NCBI RefSeq assembly: GCF_963678635.1
Contig: NC_087065.1
Span: 50,350,452 to 50,414,451, forward strand
Length of the DNA stretch: 64,000 bases
Source of the DNA: Symsagittifera roscoffensis
Taxonomy: Eukaryota; Xenacoelomorpha; Acoela; Convolutidae
Direction: 5' to 3'
In this document: in pieces, positions 1 through 10,537 of the stretch
Layout: the number at the start of each line of letters is the position of its first letter
How positions within the stretch are numbered: the stretch's first letter is position 1
Notes under the pieces: generated by a model
The model's input: only the letters and a program-made list of their open reading frames with translations
Databases searched by the model: none
What the model was told of the DNA's origin: nothing
Made by a program: the position numbers and the translations under genes

Positions 1-2894
1 GATTTGTTATCACTTTTGTGGACACTGAGAACGAAACTCAATTATAATTAATTTTTATTCATGGAACTCCAATGCAGGATATGTCCGCTATCAATTTACG
101 AACTAGTTTTTTTCTTTCTCATTTCTGCAGAACGTATTTTTCTTTATCGAATCAATATTTTTAACTCATTTCCAAAACAAAGCGAAACGAGTAAAGTGAA
201 AAAAAAAACATTTTAAAGTGATTTTCTAGTACTTATATAAATTGATTTCAAAAAAATTGTAATTTTTTTATGTAAAAAGTTGGACTAAAAACCATTTAAA
301 ACCCACTTTTGCAGTTTGAGATTGACATGGGAATTGTTTATATTGACAATAATTTCGACCGCGAAAATCCATTATAAATTATAACGGATTTTAGTGGACG
401 AAATTAATGTTGATAAAATCGATTCCCATGTATAACTTACATGAATCAATTTTTAACATTTCCTAAATGCGGAAATGCTCGAATCTGGATATGTTGAAAA
501 TTTTATCAGAGGTCAAGAGATTAGAAAGTATTTTCTTTCAAGAAAAAACGGAATCCTATAATAAAATCTTTCACTGACAATTCATATTCAGATGCTGATG
601 CAGTTGCTGTACCTGAGTTTCTAACACAGCGATTAAATTTTTTTCTCTTCGGAAAATTGCTCAGTTATTAGAAACCCTATTAAAAACAAACTGAATTGAA
701 TAAAATATTTTGGATCAAATTAATATCCTCTTTTCCAGTCCTCCCCTTTGATTTTTTCTGAACTTCAATATTTAAAAGTCTATTTAAAATGACTTCACAT
801 GTTAACAAATGCATCAAAACGTGTCAGCGTAAAAAGGTGAACGATCTTTTACAACATTTCTCACATGCAAAACGCCGTGTGACCAACTTTTCAACAGCTT
901 TATTTGGTAACTTTACGAGGTGGTGGGAAACTCGAAAAGAGCCGAAATTTTCAGCCAATCAGAATTAAGCAATTTACATGCAGCCAGGCGCTGATCTAGG
1001 AATGTCTCGAGGAGGGCTTTTCATAAGAAAAAAGTAAAATTTTGTCGACCTTTTTAGAGCTCTCCCAAACCACGATAAGGACCCTAATTTGACCAAAGCA
1101 CTTTTTGGAAATTTTCGACCAAAAATTTTTTTTGGCAAGCGCTCCCTCACTCAAAATTGGTATAGATTGGCGCCAAAGGCTCCTTTAGAAAAACTTTAAG
1201 GTCAGTCAGCCAAACATTGATATCTCAAAATAGTACAAAGGGGGACCCTTTGGGTCGGCAGGGGGTCAATTCCCTGAAGAGGAAGGCGTCCGCCCCCGCC
1301 TCCTCCTCAAATCCGCTACTGCATGCAGCGCTTAACTTGATCTAATATATGAATTGAGGAAAGCATTTTGTGCTAATTGTTACATTACTATAAGCTAAAC
1401 ACTTGTATTTTTAGCATTTGGGAGGGGCATCAATTCCGAAAAAAATCTTTATTGAGAGTTTCATCCATATTTTAAAAACTATTATATTAACGTATAAGGA
1501 CCTTTCAGAGCTTTGCTTTGATATGAGCAGTCCTGTTGAATTTTTTTTGTCAAAATTACTTCAATTCCGTCAGAATTTTGAAGACAAAACATTTTTCGGA
1601 TCTCTGTAACTATCCCCTTTGGTACCTGTGCACGATTTTCCACCACTTCAAAAAACTATTTCAACGGCTAAATATAAACGATTTTATACTTAGTAACGAG
1701 TCCCCCTTTTGCAAAGAGGGTGGGAGAAATTGTTAAAAAGATTCCCGTTAAAAACGGCAAAGTTGAAACAACATACAAAACAACACTACGAAGTGCCTGG
1801 AAATTCGAAGCGAAATCGGATGTTATTTTTTCATTCTCTGCAGAAAATCGAAAACAAAATACCTACTGATCAAGTTTTATCAAATTGGATTACTTTTATC
1901 ATAAATGTGTCAATCTCAAACCTACTTGACTTCACAGGAATAATTATTCCCAATTCAACGATATCACTTAATGTTTTAATTTGTAGCACTGAAAAACTGG
2001 TTCTTGGTAAGAACTAATATTGAAATTCAAGTTATTGAATGAATTTGAAAAAAAACTATATGTTTTTCGAAACAGTTTCAAAAACTCAAAAGTAAACAAA
2101 ATTTTTTTCGGCTTTCTTAAATTCAACTGACGTCGACCGAGTCTGTTTAGAGTTCCAGTGAGATTAAAATTACACATGGGCCAAACTTTATCAAACTGGA
2201 AAACTTTTGCAAAACAATGTCAATCAAAATGTTTTCTTCGAACTCGAGTTACTCGAAGAAGATTAGTTCAGACTCTTATAAGGATCGTATGATTGTTTTC
2301 TTTTTTTTTATAGGAAAGTTATTAAAAGTTGTTACAGCTCAAAATAACTTTTCGATTTGGCTTTTGATTCTATATAAGTTCAGTTCAATTCCGTTTTGAA
2401 AAGGAAGGCAATCTCCACTATCAAACAGCGAAAGTGTAAGGGTCACAAAAGACGTGATCGACTTCTACAGTCAGGGGCGGATTTAAAGGGATTCGACCCC
2501 TGCTCGGAAAACAAGCTCGGAAAACAATAAAACTTGAAACTTGAAACGCATTTTTCTCAAGTTGGGTTAATTGTAGAAAAATCTTTTTGTGCGGATAGTT
2601 TAAATCAGGACTGTAGTTTCGAAAGTGGGAATTTAATTTTCAGAGTGAAAACAAATCATATTAAAAATTCGTTTACGAATCAAGCTAATCACAGAAATTC
2701 TTTATCATGAATGCACAACTTTTGTAGCACCGATTCGAGCGATCACCGTAGTGCTACAAGCCTGTTTCCAAGTGCCATTTGAGAGCAATTTGGAAAGTCA
2801 GAGCCTTGATTTTTGTTGTTATCCGATTGAAAACTAAACTTTTATTTAAACCATTTTTGTTGATGTATTCGATCAAAATCATAAAGATCAAAAA
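1..2894. other. AT-rich host flank left of the Polinton, no gene seen
   Basis: No convincing coding region is visible here. The open frames are short, mostly start at non-ATG codons, and lack domain-like sequence. The stretch contains a hAT-type MITE (985-1321). It also has degenerate copies of an intronic repeat (around 1875-1920, 2185-2215 and 2555-2590) with the core CAGTTTT-CTCAA-TTGG. The same repeat recurs right of the Polinton at 39.9-51 kb, so both flanks belong to the same kind of host DNA. A short fragment at about 2474-2505 resembles the ends of the MITE. Confidence 0.6.
985..1321. mobile_element. hAT-type MITE with 8 bp target duplication
   Basis: This 337 bp non-coding element begins CAGGCGCTGATCTAGG and ends with the inverted counterpart AAATCCGCTACTG. 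It is flanked on both sides by CATGCAGC (977-984 and 1322-1329), a perfect 8 bp duplication as made by hAT transposases. A related element lies at 56806-57098. The two share long internal segments, such as the tract around 1241-1266 that matches 57016-57046. No transposase is encoded, so it is non-autonomous. Confidence 0.8.
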
Positions 2895-2900
2895 GGATTG

Positions 2901-3034
2901 AGTAGTAGATGTTGGAGGTTAAGTGGGGGGAGGTGGCGGACCCCCATGTACTAAGATAGGGAATAGAGCATCCGGTCCGCCAGCTATGTATTAAGATTGG
3001 GTATAGAGTCTACAATGTTTTAAGATAAGGAATA
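2901..3034. repeat. Left terminal inverted repeat of the Polinton
   Basis: This 134 bp repeat matches the reverse complement of 38364-38501 with a few mismatches and a shorter G run. It contains three degenerate direct copies of ATGTATTAAGATAGGGAATA, at 2946-2965, 2986-3005 and 3015-3034. The target duplication GGATTG lies just outside at 2895-2900. Identity between the two ends stops sharply after the third motif copy. Confidence 0.95.
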
Positions 3035-3514
3035 CCAATGGTAAGGTTTCAGTGTGATGGTAAGAGAAAGAAAAACGAAAATTTTTTGGTTTTTGTGTAA
3101 TTTTTTCGCAAAAATCTCGGCGCGCGTTACCTAATTTGGAACAATTGATTGATAATTATGTGTAGAATTAAGGTTAAATATTAAGTTTTTTTTTGGTGGA
3201 TGGTAAGTCAATGGTAAGAGTTTTTGTGCAAAAACTTGGAATTTTTATCAAAAAAATTTTTTCGAAAAAATTCAAAACACGATAAGATTTTGTTTAATTT
3301 ATTAGATACTTTTACTTTCTACCTATCTGAATCTATTCTGAACCTACAGAGACTTCGAAAAAAGTCAAGTTTTTTGAGAAAAAAGTTTAAATTACAAAGA
3401 AAGTATATAAATCACTGCATTGTATAACAAGTTTACCGCAACATTTTACATTTTAACATCATAAACCCAATATAATACAACATCATGAATAAATTTACTT
3501 GACCAGATCAGTTC
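3035..3514. other. Spacer between left TIR and polymerase 3' end
   Basis: About 480 bp of AT-rich sequence lies downstream of the minus-strand polymerase gene and probably includes its 3' untranslated region. A 67-codon plus-strand frame here starts at a TTG, is Lys/Phe-rich and lacks domain-like features, so I do not call it a gene. Confidence 0.6.
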
Positions 3515-6500
3515 TTATAAGTTCAGTGGTTTTGTATGAATTCCATCATCTTGTACTTGTCTTTTTGGATAAAAATAGCTTAGTCCTTTCTTTGTCTGTT
3601 CATATGTAGCCACCATATGATTTATAGTTCTGAATCCTCTGTTAGTAGATGTAAGATTAATTGCTTCATCAAGCACTCTCCTATACTTTGCTAAAGGTCC
3701 ATCTCCAGAGTCTTCTAGAACCCGCTTATTCAATCCTTTGCTGCTAAATTTGAATTTGTCTGACTTGTTGTCATAGCAGCAATATGTCTTACTACATAAA
3801 CAGAGCATTTCTGTGCACCTAAATTCTTCTTTGAAAAGTCCCGGCTCCCACTTATCATGTTTTTTATGGATACTACAACAGGTTCGAGGAAAGAAATTAG
3901 ATTTTGCATCCGCCTTGAAGGAATTTCTGCAATCACTCTCCCTCATTTTTTCCCAAGCAACTCTCGTATCTGGTTGGATGCAATCGTACAAATTTTCTTC
4001 TGCAAGTGCCAAGTAAAGTGAGTCTGTGTCCATCTCCAACTCTTCAAACTTATTTACATCACAGAACTTGTCAAAGAAGTTATAGTAGAGTTCCAACATT
4101 CTCAGTTTTGCATACTGAAGTATGAAAAAACCAACAATGATGGGTTCTCTGTGCTCAATGGTTGACTTCAATAACTCCACCTCATATAAGTCCTTCTCAA
4201 CTGTGTTAAGTCTCTTAAACAGTGGTTCATTGATTGCCTTGTGAGTTTTTTCATCGTTCAGATACTTCGTGATTGTATGCCTGGATCTATCCATGATCTG
4301 ATATCCATAGCAGGAATTGCCCAAGAGCTTCATTGTTTCTGCTACAACTCCTGACAAAGGGTTTTCATCTCCTTCTCTTCTTGCATCAACCACCGATTGA
4401 ACGAAATTATTGAAACACTTCCGAGGAGAATATTGAACAAATCGGTAAATTTTGGTGCACTGTAATCCAAGTTCCATAAAAAAGTTGAATAGAGGAGTTA
4501 TAACCGTTCCATTTTCCAGCTTGAAACTAGATATCAGCATTCTCTGAGGATGTTTTAACATTTCGTTCTCGATCGCATAGTTTTTCATGTAATCTCCAAT
4601 ATCATTTCTTCCGACCTCAGTATTTTTGAAAATTGGAGGAAAATTTGCAAATTTTGATTTCAGTTCATCTGGAACAACCAAGTCGCACTGAACGTAGCCA
4701 AAAAGAGATCCATCTTTTATCTTTGCTAGAAGAGAGTGTGTAGAAAGAGGGAGGTCTTTTATAGGGAAAGTGGGTTGTGACGTGATTTTTGATCTTTTCA
4801 TCGGTTTTGAAACTTTCCCACCAGTCACACTCCCACATTTCTTCAACTTTGTATCCTTTCTCTTGAATGTATTCTCGTCTCATCTCATCCATCTCTCTCT
4901 TCTTATTTCCTCGCTCGATATCCTGTTCTGTTAAGGAGGGACGAGTTTCTTGACAAGAACAAAAGTGATAGTAGCATCCCATTGCCTCGAATACTGTTTT
5001 ACAGTGATCACAATAACCGTCCACATTAAAACAGTCAATTTTCTTCTGTTTTCCAGATGTAAAAAAGCTCTCAATTTTACATTCTGGTCTTGATTCTTGA
5101 AAGAAAGACATGACCATATTCTCAACGTTGCGAGTTCGATTATGTCTAGCCTTGAATTTCTGCATATCAGTGTCAAACTCCCATCTCGTATACAGTCTTG
5201 TTGGCATATCTTGACACATTGAATAGGGGTAAAGCTGACTCGCATCAATTCCAACGATTGACTTACAAATATTTGATGAATCTCTGATAAAGGTTTCGTC
5301 TACAACAGCTTTTCGAGTGAACACAATCGAAGGCCCACCAGTAATGTCTTCTCGTATTTTTTCACACAAGTCTTTATCACTTTCGCAAAATGGATAAAAC
5401 TTGTAATTTGTAGATTTGTGTAGACAAATGTTTGCTAGATTTGGAAGTGTACATCCAAGTTTCAACATATCTATCCCCTTGTTATGATAAAACTGAATCT
5501 TTTTTTGCATTGCCTCCAGGGTTGGAACTACATCCTTGTTGTTGTATCACTTCAAAAAGTCTTTGAACACTGTCATTCCATTTTTCTTCAAAGTCTCTTG
5601 TAAGTAATTGTAATTATCCAAACCAGATGAAGGAACAGTCTTGATTTGAAGTTTTTTCAGTGCTAGCTGTTCATCAAGTCCACTCTTCCTCAGTTTTTCA
5701 TAATCAGTAAAGTCTTTGTCTAGAGGATTGTTGTTTCTAAGTTTACTGAAAAATGCTTCATATGGGGGCAGTCCTGGAAAATCAAGTTTGTCTGGGTTAT
5801 CAAACCACTCATAGGGAAAGAATCCTTTCGTTTCGCTAGCTTTATAGGCTTTGAGAAAAGAGTCCAAAGTAGTTGCCCCTCCCAGAAACTTCATTATGTC
5901 GAGAAATTGTACATCTCCAAACTTGAAAGATATAAAGTCATTTGCTTTTTTGATGACGGATGTTTCTTGTTCTTTATCGCGAATCAAATAGGGGATTAGG
6001 TAGGACTTGATCAAATTTAAATCATATCTACCACTGTTAAATCCAAAAACCGGTAGAGTATTTACATATCTCTCCAGATGTTGTTTCAAATCGATGAGTT
6101 GATTTTTCTGAATTCGCAAGAATTGGGTTGACATATCTGCTTCTTCCGAATCTTCAATACATTCATCTTCGTACTCAAACTTGTTACTTGAAAAACTCTG
6201 GCCTCGCTCATTCAATTGATCAAAGATTTTTTTCATTCTTTCAGTGACAGCTACTTCAATATCTTGAAATTTTTTTCTCATTTCTAGCTTACTTTGTTCA
6301 GCCAACAGCTCGAGGTTGGATATAAAATCAATAATCAAGTTCTGTGGATCCTTGTTGTACAAAAAGATGGGTTCATCAATCAGATTCGATGATATAGAGA
6401 CTGAAAATGGAACGTGTTTCCCAATCCAGGTAGTAGTTTGCGTCTCTTTTAGTTCCTCTGTAGGAACACAAATCGACTCAAAGTCGAAAATTGCTAGATT

Positions 6501-7862
6501 ATTGAAAAGCTTGTTGTCTTCAGAAATTGGAAGATTGAATCCTTCTAGCTTTTCAAACAAGGTTTCGCGAAGCTCATATACGTTCTTTGGGTAAATATGT
6601 TTCACACGATCCTTACATCTCAGAAGATGTTTGTTGAGAAACTCGGATCTTTTGAAGAAACTATCACAACTAGGGCACCGGAAACACTTAAAGAAGCTAT
6701 CTATATCATTTGTATGAATGATATGATTGTTGAATCGCAGTAATTTGACTGTTTTATCAAATCTACCAATACTTCTTCGTGCTAGTTCTCCCACATATTC
6801 TCCCTCATGAATATCAAAATCGTAAATAAAGATGTTGCGTTCAATTATTTCCTCGGAAACTTCAACGGAAACTCCACGAAAATTTTTAGGATCATAACCA
6901 GATTTTGTTATGAATTCTGTAAAATATCTGGAGGTGTGAGTGTCGAGATCATTGTGTCCGTTCATGTACATGGCCAATGCGCGGAAAAGACACAAATGAT
7001 CTTTGTAGGGTTCCTTGTCTTTGTTAGATAAAAGACAATTCACAAGCGTATGTCGTAATACAGGTTCGGGTAAGACAGAGTCTGGACATCCCATTGGGAT
7101 GTTTTTCAGCAAAGCAGCAAAAATTGTAACGTTAGTAATCAACTTGAATCGCCACTTTGTGTTCTGGCGTTCTTGGGTACATTGCTCCACAATATCAAAT
7201 TTTTCTACTTTTCCTTGGATTGTTATCAAATCCGCTTTCGTACAAAGTAAGTGGGATTTTTCAAACAGAGTATTGTTTTCATGGGCGTAGAAATATCGAT
7301 ATTCACCAGTCTCAATATTTCGAAGAACAAAACCCAGAGCAATGTTGATTTTGGCTGCAGAATCGAGCTTGTTGAAGACTTCTTCAAGTTTCTCGTTAAT
7401 GATTTTAGTATCTAACTTGGACATTTGGAAGTTAAATACCTTGTGTCTCCCATTTTCCATCTCCGTATCCACTAGAAAATCTTGACATGCACCAAGTTCC
7501 TCCTTCAATTTTTCACCATCTTCCCCCTCATCCTCCACAATCTTGTTCAAGTCGGCTACCGTAGCACTAGGTTTCCGTTGTTTCGCTCCATGTTCCTTTC
7601 TCCGATGTTGCTGGAGAGAGTAGTAACTCGGGAACTCTTGTTCACAAGAAGAACAAACCGTCGACTGCTTCGAACTTCGTTGAGCATGCTTCTTAGCCAT
7701 ATGATAGCTCATTTCTTGTTGATTGTAAGTGGAATACTTACATTCAGGACAAGAAACAAATCCTTTAGCACATCTTTTTCGATGTCTCGCATTATCAGCT
7801 CTCCTGTATTCCTGACCACATTCCTCACATTTGACTTTCTCGTTTCGGTTAAGGGCAGGCAT
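3515..7862 (-). pseudogene. polB: Polinton protein-primed DNA polymerase B, broken by one stop and one frameshift
   Basis: This gene would replicate the element with a protein primer. The ATG at 7860-7862 opens a 771-codon segment. Three Cys/His zinc-finger-like units lie at residues 12-31, 38-59 and 70-91. A CLFRAL motif sits near residue 291, and a further CxxC...H...C finger lies near 393-416. Exonuclease motif I (DFE, D460) and motif II (FNSGRYD, D614) follow. The frame meets an in-frame TGA at 5547-5549 and then continues in the same frame with polymerase motif A (DASQLYP, about 5245). Around 4740-4770 the frame shifts. The remainder holds motif B (NSCYGY, about 4310) and motif C (DTDS, about 4030). 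All catalytic motifs survive, so decay looks recent. The TGA falls where Polinton polymerases have an aromatic residue before YNNKD. Confidence 0.95.
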
Positions 7863-8370
7863 TATCTAAAAAAATTGAGACTTTTGGAATGTTCCAAATT
7901 TAAAAACTTAAAGTACCAATTGAATGAAAATACTTACTTTTCGTGAAGTAACGAAATTTAAAATTTGAAGTAAAATTCAATTGACTGTTTCTGATTGGTA
8001 AGCAAAATGAATGATTTAACCCAATAAAATAAGTGTATTTATACTAACAATGACACCTACGCAATAATCCTTTTACGGTAATGACGTCATTCTTTGAATA
8101 GAAGTGACGTCACCGCCTACGCAATTTTCCTTTTATGGTAATGACGTCATTCTATATTTAGAAGTGACGTCACCACCCACGCAATGTTCCTTTTATGATA
8201 ATGACGTTATTCTAGAAATAGAAATGACGTCAACACCCACGCAATTGTCCTATTATGGTAATGACGTCATTCCTTTGAAAGTTCTAGAATTTTCCAGAAA
8301 AATTTTCAACCAATCAGAACTAAGCAGTTTCTAGTCATAAATTTGGATCCAAAATATTCATTTTTGAAGA
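7863..8370. promoter_or_regulatory. Divergent promoter region with 60 bp tandem repeats of CRE palindromes
   Basis: This region separates the minus-strand polymerase gene from plus-strand genes. Between about 8047 and 8275 a unit of exactly 60 bp is repeated almost four times. Each unit carries CACC[TC]ACGCAAT and two TGACGTCA-type palindromes. The palindromes lie at 8082, 8105, 8142, 8165, 8225 and 8262 (perfect) and at 8202 (TGACGTTA). TGACGTCA is the binding site of CREB/ATF bZIP factors in animals. A CCAAT box lies at about 8312. The arrangement suggests an enhancer or bidirectional promoter answering host bZIP factors; that role is inferred. Confidence 0.75.
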
Positions 8371-8775
8371 ATGTCAATCAAAAAGCATTTGAACTTCCTC
8401 GAATTACTCTACAAGAAAAAAGAAAATATTCCGTGTGATTTCCTTATTGATGAAATAGATGTAGATTCTTACTTTTTTCACAATTTTTTGGACGTTTATG
8501 TTGTCCAAAATAGAGTTCTCCGACTAAGTAAAGGTCTCTTTAGAGAAACTTACTCAATCAAAGAGTTTACTTTTGATTCACATATTGCCTATCAAAGCTA
8601 TAAACTTACAGCTGAGTTACACTTGACTAGAAAAGAAACTTTATTTATTTTAGGAAATTTGAAGTTGATAAAAAAATCGTACGATAATATTTCAAAGACT
8701 CTTTTTCTTCCATATCCAACTCCCAAATTTGTTAAAACTCCCCAGCAAAGTGCTTTATTCCTCCATTTTTTTTAG
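8371..8775 (+). CDS. Polinton small hypothetical protein (134 aa)
   Basis: I do not recognise this protein. The ATG at 8371 opens a 134-codon frame beginning MSIKKHLNFLELLYKKK. It is rich in Leu, Phe, Lys and Ile, with predicted alternating helix and strand, and has no membrane segment, Cys cluster or catalytic motif I can name. It is the first plus-strand gene after the CRE-repeat promoter and is followed 24 bp later by two overlapping micro-genes, suggesting one transcription unit. The position, an accessory gene near the polymerase, suggests an early or regulatory product, but that is inference from location only. Confidence 0.6.
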   Translation: MSIKKHLNFLELLYKKKENIPCDFLIDEIDVDSYFFHNFLDVYVVQNRVLRLSKGLFRETYSIKEFTFDSHIAYQSYKLTAELHLTRKETLFILGNLKLIKKSYDNISKTLFLPYPTPKFVKTPQQSALFLHFF

Positions 8776-8799
8776 GACTTTCAAAGTTCAAAATCTTGC

Positions 8800-8958
8800 A
8801 TGATCAGGTTTGGTATCAGATTTCCAAAGATTTGCTTTGAAAAATTCATCAAATTTGAGTTATCATCTCACATCTACATCAAAATTAAAGAACTTGATTA
8901 TCTGCTGAAAAATCAGCAATTTCTCATCGATTATATACAAAAAATTCAGTTAACTTGA
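8800..8958 (+). CDS. Polinton micro-ORF (52 aa)
   Basis: ATG at 8800 to TGA at 8956-8958 gives a 52-residue protein that starts MIRFGIRFPKICFEKF. It is basic at its N-terminus and has a Leu/Ile/Gln-rich second half likely to form a helix. Its stop overlaps the start of the next micro-gene as ATGA, the tight packing seen elsewhere in this element (13661 and 17160). That junction is the main reason for calling it. There is no recognisable family. Confidence 0.45.
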   Translation: MIRFGIRFPKICFEKFIKFELSSHIYIKIKELDYLLKNQQFLIDYIQKIQLT

Positions 8959-9116
8959 TGAGAAGACTTGCAGAGATGCTACTTTTATTAATTTTTCTTC
9001 TTTTGTTACTTATATCGGCAATTTTTCTTATTTTTACAGCAAACAACTTTTGGTCATTTATTTTTGCGATTGCTTTTGTGTATATTTTTACTTATTTGGA
9101 AGACTTAAGTCTTTGA
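8958..9116 (+). CDS. Polinton small two-helix membrane protein (52 aa)
   Basis: The frame starts at the ATG in an ATGA overlap with the preceding stop and ends at TGA 9114-9116. The 52-residue product has a short basic start (MRRLAEM) and then two strongly hydrophobic stretches, residues about 8-27 and 31-46. These are separated by a short polar ANN turn, and the tail is acidic. It should be a membrane hairpin with the positive end on the cytosolic side. Small membrane proteins are common in Polintons and related dsDNA viruses, but I cannot assign a function. Confidence 0.5.
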   Translation: MRRLAEMLLLLIFLLLLLISAIFLIFTANNFWSFIFAIAFVYIFTYLEDLSL

Positions 9117-9119
9117 AAG

Positions 9120-9434
9120 GTTCCTCTGACTGGATACAACAACTTGAACAAAAATGAACATTTTTGTGATTGGAAACGACAATGTGTAACTTTGTTTCCG
9201 ATTGGATACGAGTTTTCTATAAGAATTCCAAAAAAGGAAACTAAAATCTGATTGGACACGACTACAATCCAAATAAGGAAAATTCATTTTCATTGGTTAA
9301 ACCCACACATTCCAGTTGAAGGTACCCCTCTCTCTTAACTAAAAATCATTTTATTTTCAACTTAACTACCGTCAACTACCTCCTCTCTCAGCTATATAAC
9401 GCAAGTACCTCCTACAGAGAATCAACTTGGAGAA
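9120..9434 (+). promoter_or_regulatory. CCAAT-box cluster and TATA box upstream of the acidic protein gene
   Basis: Four spaced copies of a GATTGGA[TAC]ACGA-type motif, the first being ACTGGATACAA, lie at about 9128, 9171, 9200 and 9250. Another ATTGG is at about 9292. ATTGG is the reverse of the CCAAT box bound by NF-Y. A TATA-like CTATATAAC at about 9391 follows, 44 bp before the ATG at 9435. This is the clearest conventional RNA polymerase II promoter layout in the Polinton. Confidence 0.55.
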
Positions 9435-9710
9435 ATGCAAATGATGGAGGAAGTGGCCGAACATGTGGGAATGAACTACCCCGAAATTCCTGACTCTAGA
9501 TATGTGGCCCAACAATTCGACGATTTCCTCTTTCCTTGGGAAGAGGGATCTGTGGACAACCCAATTACCATCGAAGAGGATGAGGGGTTCTCTGAACCAA
9601 GAACTCCAGTCAGCGAACCACCAGTGATGGAGGCAAGACCAGCTTTGCGCTCCATTGAGAACTTGCAAAGTTTTGAGAACTCAGCTGCTCGACAGCTCTT
9701 TGATTTGTAA
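9435..9710 (+). CDS. Polinton small acidic protein (91 aa)
   Basis: ATG at 9435 to TAA at 9708-9710 encodes 91 residues with a strongly acidic middle. Features include a QQFDDFLFPWEEG segment at about 26-38 and a DNPITIEEDEG segment. A Pro-rich patch (about 56-66) and a Leu/Phe-containing C-terminal helix follow. There is no enzyme motif. The stop codon overlaps the polyadenylation signal AATAAA, and the gene has its own CCAAT/TATA promoter, so it is probably transcribed as a single short message. An acidic, apparently disordered protein with short hydrophobic motifs would suit a transcriptional or host-interacting regulator. This is speculation from composition. I do not recognise the family. 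Confidence 0.6.
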   Translation: MQMMEEVAEHVGMNYPEIPDSRYVAQQFDDFLFPWEEGSVDNPITIEEDEGFSEPRTPVSEPPVMEARPALRSIENLQSFENSAARQLFDL

Positions 9711-10537
9711 ATAAATTGGTTACTGTCTTGTGCTTTGTAATTTAATTTCTTTGTATCTAGTAAATTTATTTTCAAGAGATAGGAACAAAGAGATCATAGA
9801 AAAGTTTATTAAGAAATTTCAATGGTAAAAATTTGTTAAAAATGAAACTAATTATGCATCTGGTAAATACTTTTATAGAATTTTGTTAGAAAGATGGCAA
9901 AAAAATTAAACCAATTTTTGCAAGCATGTTAAAAACTTTACATTCATTTTTGCACCATACAAAACTTTTCATATTTTTTTTACACACTTGTTAAAAAAAT
10001 CAAAGAAAATCTCGCAAATTAAGAAAAATTTCATTAAATATTTTCGCATTTTAAAGAAAACTGAAAGAGGATTTTCTTGCCTTGTTAATAATTAAATAAA
10101 ATGAAAATCTTTGTTTTAATTTTGATCATAAAAAAAATCTCTTTTTTGCATGTAGATTGATCAAAAATATTGGAAAAACAATGTATTAAGATAGGGAATA
10201 GTACTCAAAGTCAGCAATTATGAAAATTTCTTAGCATTAATTTAACAAGTTTTTTACAAAAAATTTTTGCAATTTTTGCAAATGAAAAAGAAAAAAATAA
10301 GTTAGATTTTAGCATTTGTTTTCAAAAAAATTACGAAAAAACTTGCATCTAACACAAAATTTTGTTGAAAATTTTTGCACACTTGTTGAAAAAACCAAAA
10401 CAATTTTTGCATCTTGTAAAAAAGTTTAATTAAATTTCTGCAAACGTGTTGAAAAAATCAAACCAAAATTTGCATCTTGCGAAAAAACTCTTGATTTAAA
10501 TAAAAACAATTTTGACAAGATTTTTATTAACAAATAT
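9711..10537. repeat. AT-rich non-coding stretch with degenerate TTTTTGCA...CTTGTTAAAAAA repeats
   Basis: No gene is seen. From about 9915 to 10500 the sequence repeats a degenerate unit of roughly TTTTTGCA, a short spacer, CTTGTTGAAAAAA, then TCAAA. A perfect copy of the terminal-repeat motif ATGTATTAAGATAGGGAATA sits inside at 10181-10200. The region separates convergent genes at 9435 (plus) and 10538 (minus), so it may hold their 3' ends. Confidence 0.55.

Noticed and set aside
5547-5549. In-frame TGA in the polymerase (and another at 15172 in the integrase) as a sign of TGA recoding
   Set aside because: Many intact genes here end at TGA (12405, 13401 and 15953 genes, the giant ORF), and the other broken genes have ordinary frameshifts. 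Nonsense mutations in a dead element are simpler.
8104-8334. 76-codon plus-strand ORF over the CRE repeats
   Set aside because: The repeated MTSPPTQ-like peptide is just translation of the 60 bp tandem repeat, whose length is a multiple of three.
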